A stretch of DNA of 64,000 bases from Massilia kyonggiensis (GCF_024756235.1 NZ_JANUGY010000018.1:1-64000); one strand, 5' to 3'; numbered from the stretch's first letter, positions 34,779 through 44,170 are shown. Translations and numbers: made by a program. Notes: generated by a model from the sequence alone, not told the origin.

Positions 34779-35404
34779 GGCTTGGTGCCCGCGCTGTTAC
34801 CCGATTTTGCCGTGGACGGCCTGGCATCCTTGTCGTCGTCCTCGGCGCGGGCGCGCTTGATCGCGACGTTCAGCGTGAATTCGACGACCTTGCGTCCGGT
34901 CTTGCTCTGCGCGAGCGTGGCCGCGCGCACCTCGGTCAGGTCCGGACGCTCCAGCCACGGCGAGCTGCCGGACAGGTTGCGCAGCAGCTCCGCCACGCGC
35001 TCCTGCGACTGCGCATAGCCGTTCAGCAGCACGCGCTGGCCATCCTGCTTGAAGCTTTTCAGGTACACGCCTTCCGGCGTCTGGCGCACCAGTTCGTCGA
35101 GCAGGTAGACGGGCTGGTTGCGGTCGCCCTGCAGGTCCTCGACGGCCTGCTGGCGCGCCTTCAGCGCCTCGATCTCGGCCTTCAGGCTGGCGATCTTGCT
35201 GATCTTCTTGTCCAGTTCCGCGTTGGCGTTCCGGAGCACCAGGTTGCGTTCGTTCTGCGTGGCGATGCGGCTCGCGTTGTACGCGCCCACGAGCAGCACG
35301 AGCGCGGCGCCGGCCAGGCCGCCCAGCGCCATCAACGCGACGAACGCGGCCTGTTTCTGCTTGCGCTTCGCTTCCCGGTGCGGGAGCAGGTTAATGCGGA
35401 TCAT
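34775..35404 (-). CDS. pilN: type IV pilus inner-membrane protein PilN
   Basis: The 209-residue protein starts with MIRINLLPHREAKRK, the conserved cytoplasmic peptide that binds PilM. One membrane helix, a coiled coil and a periplasmic ferredoxin-like domain follow. The ATG overlaps the pilM stop as TGATG, which fixes the start. The C-terminal Lys/Asp-rich tail is not part of the domain. Confidence 0.96.
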   Translation of the reverse strand: MIRINLLPHREAKRKQKQAAFVALMALGGLAGAALVLLVGAYNASRIATQNERNLVLRNANAELDKKISKIASLKAEIEALKARQQAVEDLQGDRNQPVYLLDELVRQTPEGVYLKSFKQDGQRVLLNGYAQSQERVAELLRNLSGSSPWLERPDLTEVRAATLAQSKTGRKVVEFTLNVAIKRARAEDDDKDARPSTAKSGNSAGTKP

Positions 35405-36477
35405 CAGCCGAACCTCCGCAGTGCCAGGCCGCAGGCGACGAGATAGCCGGGTGCGTCCGTGCGCAGCTGCTGCTCGCGCACGGCGGCCCCCAGCTGCATG
35501 CCGAAGAACGGCGCCACGACGCTCGTTGCGATGCGCGTGCGGCCCGCGATGATGTCGGGCAGGCCGGGCAACTGGGCGCTGCCGCCGGCGAGGACGATCT
35601 GGTCGATGCGCGTGTACGGCGTCGAGGTATAGAAAAACTGGATCGCGCGCGTGACTTCCAGCGCGGCGTTTTCCAGCCACGGGCCCAGGAGGTCGGCGCG
35701 ATAATTGTCCGGCAGGTCGCCCGTCTTCTTGCGCGTCTCCGCTTCTTCGAACGAGAGGCCGTAGGCGCGCACGACGTCCTGCGTGAGCTGCACGCCGCCG
35801 AACGGCTGCTCGCGCTCGTAGACGGTCTCGCCGTTCTGCAGCACGGAAACGTGGGTCGCGTTGGCGCCGATCTGGAACAGCGCGACGATGCGGTCCCGCG
35901 GGCCGTTGTCGTTGTCGAGCAGGCGCTGCAGCGCGGCGCGGGCGGCGTACGACTCGATGTCCATCACGGTGGCCGTGAGGCCGGCCGCTTCGGCGATGGC
36001 GACGCGGTCCTCGACCTTTTCGCGGCGCGCCGCGGCCAGCATCACTTCCATGTCCTCGGGCGAATTGGCGACGGGGCCGATCACGTCGAAGTCGAGGCTG
36101 ACCTCGTCCAGCGCGAACGGGATGTACTGGCTGGCCTCGGACTCGACCTGCACTTCGAGCTGGTCTTCCGGCAGGCCGGCCGGCAGGATGATCTTCTTGG
36201 TGATGACGGCGGCAGGCGGCATGCCGAGCGCCACGTGCTTGATGCGGGTGCCGCTCTTCTGCACGACGCGGCGCACGGCGTCCGACACCGCCTCGATGTT
36301 CTCGATGTTGCCGTCGACGACGGCGCCGCGCGGCAGCGGTTCGGCCGCATGGCGCTCCAGCCGCAGCTCGCCCTTCCCGCCATCGGACAGCTCGACCAGG
36401 CGCACGCCGGACGTACTGATGTCGAGCCCGACCAACGGCGGGCTCTTTTGTCCGAACAAGGAACCTAGACTGATCAC
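35404..36477 (-). CDS. pilM: type IV pilus actin-like protein PilM
   Basis: The 357-residue protein is an actin-fold ATPase of the FtsA/PilM type, with phosphate-1 loop VGLDISTSGVRLVEL, a phosphate-2 region FQIGANATHVSVL and an adenosine loop VLAGGSAQLPGL. It sits on the cytoplasmic face and links PilN to the assembly motor. I chose the GTG at 36477 because it follows GGGGGAG at seven bases and gives the family-standard length; the upstream open frame is not conserved. It is the first gene of the operon. Confidence 0.95.
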   Translation of the reverse strand: MISLGSLFGQKSPPLVGLDISTSGVRLVELSDGGKGELRLERHAAEPLPRGAVVDGNIENIEAVSDAVRRVVQKSGTRIKHVALGMPPAAVITKKIILPAGLPEDQLEVQVESEASQYIPFALDEVSLDFDVIGPVANSPEDMEVMLAAARREKVEDRVAIAEAAGLTATVMDIESYAARAALQRLLDNDNGPRDRIVALFQIGANATHVSVLQNGETVYEREQPFGGVQLTQDVVRAYGLSFEEAETRKKTGDLPDNYRADLLGPWLENAALEVTRAIQFFYTSTPYTRIDQIVLAGGSAQLPGLPDIIAGRTRIATSVVAPFFGMQLGAAVREQQLRTDAPGYLVACGLALRRFG

Positions 36478-36575
36478 GAGCGCACTCCCCCTCTTTGCTA
36501 CTTCTTTGAACGCCCGCTTGGGGAACGATTGATAAAGATAGAAATAAGGTGCATATATATCGGGCACCGCCTTGA

Positions 36576-36604
36576 ATCCTAGCAATACTGATGTATGAGG
36601 ACAA
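36576..36604 (-). promoter_or_regulatory. candidate sigma-70 promoter for pilM
   Basis: On the minus strand TTGTCC (36599-36604) and TAGGAT (36576-36581) are separated by 17 bases, a fair match to the sigma-70 consensus about 100 bases before the pilM start. Prediction from sequence only. Confidence 0.4.
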
Positions 36605-36739
36605 GAAATTTCTACACGGGAACATATTAGTGCGCAGCGGGAAAACGACACTGTTTTCGCTCTGATATCAATCAATCTTGCCGCTCTTTTCACACCTATT
36701 GTCCACTTGTCTAGCAGTGCCTCAGATACAAGCGTGACT

Positions 36740-36745
36740 TATAAT
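36740..36745 (+). promoter_or_regulatory. candidate -10 box for the PBP1A gene
   Basis: A perfect TATAAT lies 32 bases before the PBP1A ATG. No good -35 box is visible at the usual distance, so the call is weak. Confidence 0.35.
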
Positions 36746-36777
36746 GAAATGGATCAATAAAGCGACCGACATTACGC

Positions 36778-39129
36778 ATGAAAGCATCCCAGAACGGGGG
36801 CAGCCCGGCCCCGCAGTCTCCTTCGCCGAAGCACACACCCAAGCGCATCCTCCTGACCCTCCTCGCCACCCTGGCCGGCCTGGCCGTCTGCGGCGTGCTG
36901 GTGGTCGTGTTCGCGCTGGCGATGGCGTATCCGAACCTGCCCGCCCTCGACACCCTGACCGATTACCGGCCCAAGATGCCGCTGCGGATCTTCACGGCCG
37001 ATAACGTCCTGATCGGCGAATTCGGCGAAGAGCGCCGCACCCTCGTCCACTTCAAGGACATTCCGGACGTGATGAAGAAGGCCGTGCTGTCCATCGAGGA
37101 CGACCGCTTCTACGAACACGGCGGCGTGGACTACTGGGGCATCCTGCGCGCGGCAGTGCACAACGCCACCGGCGGCGCGCGCCAGGGCGCGTCGACCATC
37201 ACCCAGCAGGTGGCCCGCAACTTCTTCCTGTCGTCCGAGCAGACCCTCAAGCGCAAGGCCTACGAGGCCCTGCTCGCGTACAAGATCGAAAAGAACCTCA
37301 CCAAGAACCAGATCCTCGAGGTCTACATGAACCAGATCTACCTGGGCCAGCGCGCGTTCGGTTTCTCGTCGGCCGCGCAGATCTACTTCGGCAAGGATTT
37401 AAAAGACATCTCGGTCGCGGAAGCGGCGATGCTGGCCGGCCTGCCCAAGGCGCCGTCCGCGTACAACCCGGTCGTCAATCCGAAGCGCGCGCGCATGCGC
37501 CAGCAGTACATCCTGCAGCGCATGCACGACCTGCGCTACATCACCGACGCCCAGTACGAACAGGCGAAGAACGAGGAACTCAAGATCAAGACGGACAGCA
37601 CGGCGTTCGGCGTGCATGCCGAATACGTGGCCGAGATGGCGCGCCAGCTCGTGTACGAACAGTTCAAGGAAGACACCTATACGCGCGGCCTGAACGTGTT
37701 CACGACGATCACCAAGGCCGACCAGGACGCCGCCTACCTCGCGCTGCGCCGCGGCGTGATGGATTACGAGCGCCGCCACCCGTACCGCGGCCCGGAAAAA
37801 TACATCGAGATCCCGTCCGCCAAGGGCGAAGCCGACGAGGCCATCGAGGCGGAACTGGCCGAGCATCCGGATTCGGACGACATCGTCGCCGCGATCGTGC
37901 TGCAGGCGTCGCCCTCGCAGGTGAAAGCGGTGCTGGCGTCGGGCGAAGAGATCACGATCACGGGTGCCGGCCTGGCGTTCGCCAAGGACTGGCTGTCGCC
38001 GAAGGCGGCCGCGACCCGGCGCGTGCGCCGCGGCGCCGTCATCCGCGTGACGCAGGACGGCGGCTCGTCGTGGAACATCACGCAGCTGCCGGAAGTGGAA
38101 TCCGCCTTCATCGCGGTGAACCCGGACGACGGCGCGATCCGCGCGCTGGTGGGCGGCTTCGACTTCAACCGCAGCAAGTTCAATCACGTCACGCAGGCAT
38201 GGCGCCAGCCGGGATCGTCGTTCAAGCCGTTCATTTATTCGGCGTCGCTGGAACGCGGCTTCTCGCCCGCCACCCTGATCAACGACGCGCCGATCTCGTT
38301 CGACGCCGGTGCGACGGGCGGCCAGGCGTGGGAACCGAAGAACTACGACAACAAGTACGAAGGCCCGATGACGATGCGGCGCGGCCTGACCAAGTCGAAG
38401 AACATGATCTCGATCCGGATCCTGAACAAGATCGGCGCCCGCTACGGCCAGGAATACGCGACGCGCTTCGGCTTCGATCCCGATAAAAACCCGCCGTACC
38501 TGACGCTCGCGCTGGGCGCGGGCGCGACCACGCCGCTGCAGATGGCCGGCGCCTACTCCGTGTTCGCCAACGGCGGCTACCGCATCAGCCCCTACATCAT
38601 CTCGAAGGTGACGGATGCGGACGGCAAGGTGTTGTCGGAAGCGCGTCCGGACCGCGCCGGCATCGACGCCAACCGCGTCATCGACGAGCGCAACGCGTGG
38701 CTGATGGACAGCATGCTGAAGGACGTGGCCCGCTACGGCACGGCCGCCAAGGCATCGCAGGTGCTGAAGCGCCCGGACATCGCGGGCAAGACGGGGACGA
38801 CGAACGATTCGATCGACGCCTGGTTCGCGGGCTACCAGCCGCACCTGGTGGGCATCGCGTGGATCGGCTACGACCAGCCGCGCAACCTGGGCAACAAGGA
38901 AACGGGCGGCGGCCTGGCGCTGCCGATCTGGATCGGCTTCATGCAGAAGGCGCTCAAGACCGAGCCGGTGCTCGAGCGCCCGGTGCCGCCGGGCCTCGTG
39001 CAGTACGGCGACGAGTTTTATTATGCCGAGAGCCCGCCGGGTACCGGCGTGCAATCGCTCGACGTGGGACCGGTGGCCCCGGCGGCCGAGCAGAAGTCGC
39101 GCGACGCCGTGCGCAACGAGTTATTTTAA
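36778..39129 (+). CDS. mrcA: penicillin-binding protein 1A
   Basis: This 783-residue bifunctional class A PBP has a membrane anchor (about residues 24-50), a glycosyltransferase domain (catalytic Glu107 in IEDDRFYEH, then GASTITQQVARN and YMNQIYLGQ), an OB-like insert and a transpeptidase domain with S480-S-F-K, TKSKNMIS and KTGTT at 671. It polymerises and cross-links peptidoglycan from the periplasmic face. It is divergent from the pil operon, as in many beta- and gammaproteobacteria. Its stop lies within the convergent cyaY 3' end, a nine-base overlap. Confidence 0.97.
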   Translation: MKASQNGGSPAPQSPSPKHTPKRILLTLLATLAGLAVCGVLVVVFALAMAYPNLPALDTLTDYRPKMPLRIFTADNVLIGEFGEERRTLVHFKDIPDVMKKAVLSIEDDRFYEHGGVDYWGILRAAVHNATGGARQGASTITQQVARNFFLSSEQTLKRKAYEALLAYKIEKNLTKNQILEVYMNQIYLGQRAFGFSSAAQIYFGKDLKDISVAEAAMLAGLPKAPSAYNPVVNPKRARMRQQYILQRMHDLRYITDAQYEQAKNEELKIKTDSTAFGVHAEYVAEMARQLVYEQFKEDTYTRGLNVFTTITKADQDAAYLALRRGVMDYERRHPYRGPEKYIEIPSAKGEADEAIEAELAEHPDSDDIVAAIVLQASPSQVKAVLASGEEITITGAGLAFAKDWLSPKAAATRRVRRGAVIRVTQDGGSSWNITQLPEVESAFIAVNPDDGAIRALVGGFDFNRSKFNHVTQAWRQPGSSFKPFIYSASLERGFSPATLINDAPISFDAGATGGQAWEPKNYDNKYEGPMTMRRGLTKSKNMISIRILNKIGARYGQEYATRFGFDPDKNPPYLTLALGAGATTPLQMAGAYSVFANGGYRISPYIISKVTDADGKVLSEARPDRAGIDANRVIDERNAWLMDSMLKDVARYGTAAKASQVLKRPDIAGKTGTTNDSIDAWFAGYQPHLVGIAWIGYDQPRNLGNKETGGGLALPIWIGFMQKALKTEPVLERPVPPGLVQYGDEFYYAESPPGTGVQSLDVGPVAPAAEQKSRDAVRNELF

Positions 39130-39450
39130 TTTAACCGGCGCGCCGCCCTGCTGGGTGGCGAAGTCGGACAAGGACGTGAAGAACTCCGTGTCGTCGCGCG
39201 TATTGCGCCACTCGTCGCCCACGCGCTTGTAGTGGAAGCCGCCGGCACGGGCCGCGATCCACATCTCCTGCAACGGCGCCTGGCTGTTGACGATGATCTT
39301 CGAGCCGTTGTCGACGAACTCGATCTCGAGCACGTTGCCGCTGCGCTTGCACTCGACGTCGACGATATCCTGCTCGAACAGGCGGTCGAACGCCTGCTCG
39401 ATCTCGGCCAGGGTGGACTCGGCCAGGTCCAAAAATTCGGTTTCGGTCAT
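39121..39450 (-). CDS. cyaY: iron donor protein CyaY (frataxin)
   Basis: The 109-residue frataxin homologue has the acidic first helix (TEFLDLAESTLAEIEQAFDR), the beta strands DVECKRSGNVLEIEF and IIVNSQAPLQEMWIAA, and the motif GGFHYKR. It binds iron and regulates Fe-S cluster assembly. I chose the ATG at 39450, which gives MTETEF, over an ATG four codons upstream. It is divergent from lptM and overlaps the PBP1A stop by nine bases. Confidence 0.95.
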   Translation of the reverse strand: MTETEFLDLAESTLAEIEQAFDRLFEQDIVDVECKRSGNVLEIEFVDNGSKIIVNSQAPLQEMWIAARAGGFHYKRVGDEWRNTRDDTEFFTSLSDFATQQGGAPVKLK

Positions 39451-39491
39451 GCTACACTCCAAAGTCTGCTAATCAAACCGTGATTCTAATC

Positions 39492-39764
39492 GTGAAGTCC
39501 CCATTTGCGCTCCTGACAAGCCTGGCGACCCTGATGGCGCTGTCGGCCTGCGGCCAGACCGGTCCGCTCTACATGCCCAAGCCGCCCGCCCGTACCCCTG
39601 CCGCGAACACCAGCGCGGCACCGGCCGGCACGACGAATACGCCCGCCGCGGCGACCCAGCTCACGCCGCCGGCCCCCGCTGCCGGCGTGACGATGCCCGT
39701 CGGCGACTCCAACGCCAACAATACGCAAGCCCCGAACCAGCCTTCGCCGGCCACCCAACAGTAA
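39492..39764 (+). CDS. lptM: LPS translocon maturation chaperone LptM (YifL)
   Basis: The protein of about 90 residues is a small lipoprotein with LSACGQTGPLYMP immediately at and after the lipobox, the signature of the LptM family; the rest is Ala/Pro/Thr-rich and disordered. LptM assists disulfide rearrangement and maturation of the LptDE translocon. The GTG at 39492 gives the leader MKSPFALL; another GTG lies four codons upstream. It sits between cyaY and lysA, the normal place, and lysA follows after eight bases. Confidence 0.85.
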   Translation: MKSPFALLTSLATLMALSACGQTGPLYMPKPPARTPAANTSAAPAGTTNTPAAATQLTPPAPAAGVTMPVGDSNANNTQAPNQPSPATQQ

Positions 39765-39772
39765 GCACATCC

Positions 39773-41053
39773 ATGTCGCACTTCACCTACCAAGACGGCG
39801 TCCTGCACGCCGAACGTGTCCCTCTTTCCCAAATCGCCGCCGAACACGGCACCCCGACCTACGTCTACTCGAAAGCCCAGCTGCTGGAAAACTTCGCCGG
39901 CTACGCGCGCCCGTGCGCGGGCCGCGATGCGCTGGTCTGCTACGCGATGAAGGCGAACTCCAACCTGGCCATCCTCGACCTGCTCGCCCGCCAGGGCGCC
40001 GGCTTCGACATCGTGTCGGGCGGCGAACTGCTGCGCGTGATCGCGGCCGGCGGCGACCCGGGCAAGGTGATCTTCTCCGGCGTGGGCAAGACCGCGGCCG
40101 AGATCGCGCTGGCGCTGGAAAAAGGCATCCTGTGCTTCAACGTCGAGTCGATTCCCGAGCTGCACCGCATCAACGAAGTCGCGGGCCGCATGGGCAAGCG
40201 CGCGCCCATCTCGCTGCGCGTGAACCCGAACGTCGATCCGAAGACCCACCCGTACATCGCGACGGGCCTGAAGGCGAGTAAATTCGGCGTCGCGTTCTCG
40301 GACGCGCTGGACACCTACCGCACCGCCGCGAAACTGCCGCACCTGGACGTCGTCGGCATCGACTGCCACATCGGCTCGCAGCTGCTGGACGACGCGCCGC
40401 TGCTGGAAGCGCTGGACAAGCTGATCGAACTGATCGACGCGCTGGCCGCCGAAGGCATCCACCTGCACCACGTGGACGTGGGCGGCGGCCTGGGCATCGA
40501 CTACGGCACGGGCGAGGACTCGCCGGTCCCGATCTCGCATTACGTCGAGCGCGTGTTCGCGCGCGTGGACGCATGGCGCGCGCAAAAGCATGGCGGCCAG
40601 CCGATCAAGGTGATCTTCGAGCCGGGCCGCTCGATCGTCGGCAACACGGGCGTGCTGCTGATGTCGGTGGAATTCCTGAAGCCGGGCGAGGAAAAGAATT
40701 TCTGCGTCGTCGACGCCGCCATGAACGACATGGCCCGTCCCACGCTGTACCAGGCGTGGATGGACGTCAAGCCGGTCGTGCAGCGCGCAAGCGATGCGGT
40801 GACCTATGACCTCGTCGGCCCCGTGTGCGAATCGGGCGACTGGCTCGCCCGCGACCGCGCGCTGGCCGTCGAGCCGGGCGACGTGCTGGCCATGATGGCG
40901 GCCGGTGCCTACGGGTTCACGATGGCGTCGAACTACAACACGCGCGGCCGCGCGGCCGAGGTGCTCGTCGACGGGGACCAGGTGCATGTGATCCGCAAGC
41001 GCGAAAACCCGTCCGAGCTGTTCGCATTGGAGACGCTACTCCCGACCGCGTGA
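39773..41053 (+). CDS. lysA: diaminopimelate decarboxylase
   Basis: This 426-residue PLP enzyme of the alanine racemase fold makes L-lysine from meso-diaminopimelate. YAMKANSN carries the PLP Lys (about residue 60). GFDIVSGGEL, the HIGSQL block, GGGLGIDY, FEPGRSIVGNTG and CESGDWLARDR (the active-site Cys from the partner subunit) follow. It starts eight bases after lptM. Its last 18 bases overlap a small convergent ORF. Confidence 0.97.
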   Translation: MSHFTYQDGVLHAERVPLSQIAAEHGTPTYVYSKAQLLENFAGYARPCAGRDALVCYAMKANSNLAILDLLARQGAGFDIVSGGELLRVIAAGGDPGKVIFSGVGKTAAEIALALEKGILCFNVESIPELHRINEVAGRMGKRAPISLRVNPNVDPKTHPYIATGLKASKFGVAFSDALDTYRTAAKLPHLDVVGIDCHIGSQLLDDAPLLEALDKLIELIDALAAEGIHLHHVDVGGGLGIDYGTGEDSPVPISHYVERVFARVDAWRAQKHGGQPIKVIFEPGRSIVGNTGVLLMSVEFLKPGEEKNFCVVDAAMNDMARPTLYQAWMDVKPVVQRASDAVTYDLVGPVCESGDWLARDRALAVEPGDVLAMMAAGAYGFTMASNYNTRGRAAEVLVDGDQVHVIRKRENPSELFALETLLPTA

Positions 41054-41218
41054 CCGGTCATCCGGCCACATCTGCGCCGCGCACGCGGCCGCCTGCTCGT
41101 TCCAGCGGCCGCCCAGGTCGAGACAGCGTTCGAGCAGGCCATAGCGCGGCCTCCCCATGCCGAAAACGAGCACGAGGGCCAGTACCACGACGATCACCAG
41201 CGCAAGAGGCCACTTCAT
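41036..41218 (-). CDS. small single-TM protein of unknown function
   Basis: This 60-residue frame begins MKWPLALVIVVVLALVLVFG, a clear membrane helix, and continues RPRYGLLERCLDLGGRWNEQAAACA. The CLDxGGRWN...C pattern recurs in short exported proteins of related bacteria, which is why I retain it, but I cannot name a family. It begins four bases after the msrQ stop on the same strand and its 3' end overlaps lysA by 18 bases. It may ride on the msrPQ transcript. Confidence 0.45.
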   Translation of the reverse strand: MKWPLALVIVVVLALVLVFGMGRPRYGLLERCLDLGGRWNEQAAACAAQMWPDDRSRGRE

Positions 41219-41222
41219 GTCG

Positions 41223-41864
41223 TCATGATCGCACGGAAGCCGGACCGACACGTTTTTCGGTGCGCGGGCGCGTGAAGCTCCACCACACACGCGCCAGCAG
41301 CAGCACGCCGACGACGCTGCCCCACACGATGGGCTGCTCGAAGTTGTGCTTGCCCGCCTTCATCCACCAGTAGTGCAGGATCGCCAGCGGCGCGATCGCG
41401 TAGATCAGCTTGTGCAGCCGGGCCCAGTTGCGGCCCAGGCGCTTGATCATCCCGTTCGTGCTCGTCGCCGCGAGCGGGATCAAGAGCACGAAGGCGACGA
41501 AGCCCACCGTGATGAACGGGCGCTTCAGCACATCTTTCCACATGGCGGCCACGTCGAAGAAATGGTCGAACCACAGGAACGTCATGAAGTGCATGAAGGC
41601 GTAGAAAAACGTGAACAGGCCGACCATGCGCCGCACGCGGATCACCCAGTTCCAGCCCGTCAGGCGGCGCAGCGGCGTGAGGGCGAGCGTCGCACACAAC
41701 AGGTACAGGGCCCAGTCGCCGCTGCCGTGCGTGAGGAATTCGACCGGATCGACCGGCACCCCTGTCGCCGTCAGCCAAGCCATGCGCAGGAACGGCAGCA
41801 GCGCCAGCAAAAAGATCACGGCCTTCAGGGCCTTCAACTGGCTGGAGGTAGGGTTGAACGCCAT
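41223..41864 (-). CDS. msrQ: protein-methionine-sulfoxide reductase heme-binding subunit MsrQ
   Basis: This 213-residue ferric-reductase-like membrane protein has six helices and the conserved His residues (FFYAFMHFMTFLWFDHFF, RLHKLIYAIAPLAILHYWW) that bind b-type heme. It passes electrons from the quinone pool or flavin to MsrP in the periplasm. It begins 11 bases after the msrP stop, the standard msrPQ operon. Confidence 0.95.
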   Translation of the reverse strand: MAFNPTSSQLKALKAVIFLLALLPFLRMAWLTATGVPVDPVEFLTHGSGDWALYLLCATLALTPLRRLTGWNWVIRVRRMVGLFTFFYAFMHFMTFLWFDHFFDVAAMWKDVLKRPFITVGFVAFVLLIPLAATSTNGMIKRLGRNWARLHKLIYAIAPLAILHYWWMKAGKHNFEQPIVWGSVVGVLLLARVWWSFTRPRTEKRVGPASVRS

Positions 41865-41875
41865 GACCGCCCCGC

Positions 41876-42853
41876 TCAGTAAAATTTCTTGAGGTCCATG
41901 CCCGTGTACAGCGAGGCGACCTCGTTATAGCCGTTGAACAGCAGCGTCTTGCGCTTGGGCGTGAACAGGCCGCCCTCGCCGATGCGGCGCTCCGACGCCT
42001 GCGACCAGCGCGGGTGGTCCACGTTCGGGTTCACGTTCGAATAAAAACCGTATTCGTCGGGCGCGATGCCGTTCCACGCCGTGCGCGGCTGGTCGCGCAG
42101 GAAGCGGATCCTGACGATGGATTTGGCCGACTTGAAGCCGTATTTCCACGGCACGACGATGCGCACGGGCGCGCCGTTCTGGTTCGGCAGCACCTGGCCG
42201 TACATGCCGACGGTGAGGAGCGTCAGCGGATGCATGGCTTCGTCCATGCGCAGGCCTTCCACGTACGGCCATTCCAGTACGCGGCTCTTTACGCCCGGCA
42301 TCTGGCTGCGGTCGGCCAGGCTCGTGAATTCGATGTACTTGGCGTTGTTCGTGGGCTCGACCTGGCGGATCAGGCTCGAAAGCGAATAGCCGACCCACGG
42401 AATCACCATCGACCAGCCCTCGACGCAGCGCAGGCGGTAGATCCGCTCTTCCAGCGGCGCCAGTTTTACCAGGCGGTCGAGGTCGATCGTCTGCGGCTTC
42501 TTGACTTCGCCTTCGATCTGCACGGTCCACGGCCGCGTGCGCAGGGTGTGCGCGTTGGCGGCAGGGTCGGCCTTGTCCGTGCCGAATTCGTAGAAATTGT
42601 TGTAGTGGGTCGCGTCTTCGAACGAGGTCTGCTTCTCGTTGGTCGAAAAGGCCGGGTTGCGCGTGGCCGGCAGCTTTTGCACGGCGCCCTGGGCGAACGC
42701 TTCGCGGGTCGCCATTTCCCACAGCGACGAGCCGACGACGGCCGATGCCGCGACTTTGGCAAGGAAGGCGCGCCGGCCTTCGTAGACCTCGCGCGGCGTG
42801 ATTTCGGACGGGAACGGCAAATCGATGCCGTTCGGATTTTTTCTGATCAACAT
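41876..42853 (-). CDS. msrP: protein-methionine-sulfoxide reductase catalytic subunit MsrP
   Basis: The 325-residue molybdopterin enzyme repairs oxidised methionines in periplasmic proteins. It has a Tat signal with the twin-Arg GRRAFLAKVAASAVVGSS, then the sulfite-oxidase fold: TRPWTVQIEGEVKKP, YRLRCVEGWSMVIPWVGYSL (Mo-binding Cys) and APVRIVVPWKYGFKS. The ATG at 42853 gives MLIRKNPNGI, as in homologues. It lies upstream of msrQ. Confidence 0.96.
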   Translation of the reverse strand: MLIRKNPNGIDLPFPSEITPREVYEGRRAFLAKVAASAVVGSSLWEMATREAFAQGAVQKLPATRNPAFSTNEKQTSFEDATHYNNFYEFGTDKADPAANAHTLRTRPWTVQIEGEVKKPQTIDLDRLVKLAPLEERIYRLRCVEGWSMVIPWVGYSLSSLIRQVEPTNNAKYIEFTSLADRSQMPGVKSRVLEWPYVEGLRMDEAMHPLTLLTVGMYGQVLPNQNGAPVRIVVPWKYGFKSAKSIVRIRFLRDQPRTAWNGIAPDEYGFYSNVNPNVDHPRWSQASERRIGEGGLFTPKRKTLLFNGYNEVASLYTGMDLKKFY

Positions 42854-42973
42854 GGCGGCTCCGGCTGTATGTAATGTTTCTCGCGACATATCAACGTTAC
42901 ACCATCTGCAGCCGCAGGGTCGTCCGGGCGGCGATTTGTTACCAATTGCCGCCAACGGACATAAACCGACATA

Positions 42974-44140
42974 TTACAACTTGCCGTAAGAATGCAGCCC
43001 CGACAGGAACATGTTCACGCCCAGGAAGGCGAACGTCGTCACGAGCAGGCCGATGAGGGCCCACCACGCCGCCGCGCGGCCGCGCAGGCCGGACATCAAA
43101 CGCATGTGCAGCCACGCCGCATAGTTCAGCCAGACTATCAGCGCCCACGTTTCCTTCGGGTCCCACGACCAGTAGCCGCCCCACGCCTCGGCCGCCCACA
43201 GCGCGCCCAGGATCGTGGCGACGGTGAAGAACGCGAATCCGACCGAAATCGCCTTGTACATCACGTCGTCCAGCACATCCAGGGACGGCAGGCGGTCGGC
43301 CAGGATGCCGTGCGACTTCAGCAAATAGGCCGAGCCGACCATCGCGGCGAGCGCGAACGTGCCGTAGCCGATGAAGTTCGCCGGCACGTGGATCTTCATC
43401 CACCAGCTCTGCAGCGCGGGCACGAGCGGCTGGATCTCGGCGGCGTCGCGGGCCACCGTGTACCACAGCAGGAAGCCGACGGCGGCCGAGATCACGAGCA
43501 GCACGAACGGGCCCAGTTGGCGCGTTGCATAACGCTGCTCGTAGTACAGGTAGAACATCGCCGTGATCATCGAGAACAGGATGAACACTTCATACAGGTT
43601 CGACACGGGGATGTGGCCGACGTCCGTGCCGATCAGGTAAGACTCGTACCAGCGCACCATCATGCCCGTAAAACCCAGCACGACGGCGGCCCAGCACAGC
43701 TTGGAGCCGACGCTGCCGCCGAACGGCGAACGGGTAAGCAGGCCCAGCCAATAAAACACGGTCGAGAACACGAACAGCGCACTCATCCACAGGATCGCGG
43801 ATTGGCTCGACAACATGTATTTCAGGAAAAACCGTTGGTTGGCGGCATCCAGCGAACCGCCGTACAGCTGCACGGCCCACAGCGCCAGCAGCGCGACGAG
43901 CGGCATCAGCCAGCGCACTGGCTTGAACGTCCAGCCGACGAAGGCGAACGTCGGGGCGGCCAGGACAAGAATCGCCTGCTCGTAGATGTCCATGTAGGCG
44001 CCGAAGCGGCTCAGCGCGTACAGCGCGGCGGCCAGCAGGCCGGCGCCGAACAGCCAGTCGACGGCCGTGAGGCGCTTGAAGAAGCCCGGCGGGCGGGTGT
44101 ACGCCGCGCCTTGCGCTTGCGATGCGGATGAAATGTCCAT
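42974..44140 (-). CDS. ccsB: cytochrome c biogenesis protein CcsB (CcsA/ResC type)
   Basis: The 388-residue multi-pass protein is the heme handling subunit of the System II cytochrome c synthase. It contains the WWD domain AEAWGGYWSWDPKETWAL with flanking conserved His residues (KIHVPANFIGYG; YAAWLHMRL). It exports heme and, with ResB, attaches it to CxxCH sites. It follows resB by 30 bases; together they mature the cytochrome c4 encoded just upstream. Confidence 0.95.
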   Translation of the reverse strand: MDISSASQAQGAAYTRPPGFFKRLTAVDWLFGAGLLAAALYALSRFGAYMDIYEQAILVLAAPTFAFVGWTFKPVRWLMPLVALLALWAVQLYGGSLDAANQRFFLKYMLSSQSAILWMSALFVFSTVFYWLGLLTRSPFGGSVGSKLCWAAVVLGFTGMMVRWYESYLIGTDVGHIPVSNLYEVFILFSMITAMFYLYYEQRYATRQLGPFVLLVISAAVGFLLWYTVARDAAEIQPLVPALQSWWMKIHVPANFIGYGTFALAAMVGSAYLLKSHGILADRLPSLDVLDDVMYKAISVGFAFFTVATILGALWAAEAWGGYWSWDPKETWALIVWLNYAAWLHMRLMSGLRGRAAAWWALIGLLVTTFAFLGVNMFLSGLHSYGKL

Positions 44141-44170
44141 GGGTGTCTCCTGTTTCCTTGCTCTGCTAGC

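Larger units (their letters stand above)
36478..36777. other. divergent promoter region between pilM and the PBP1A gene
   Basis: These 300 bases contain no gene and are A/T-richer than the flanks. They must hold the promoters of the pilMNOPQ operon (leftward) and the PBP1A gene (rightward); candidate boxes are listed separately. Confidence 0.7.
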
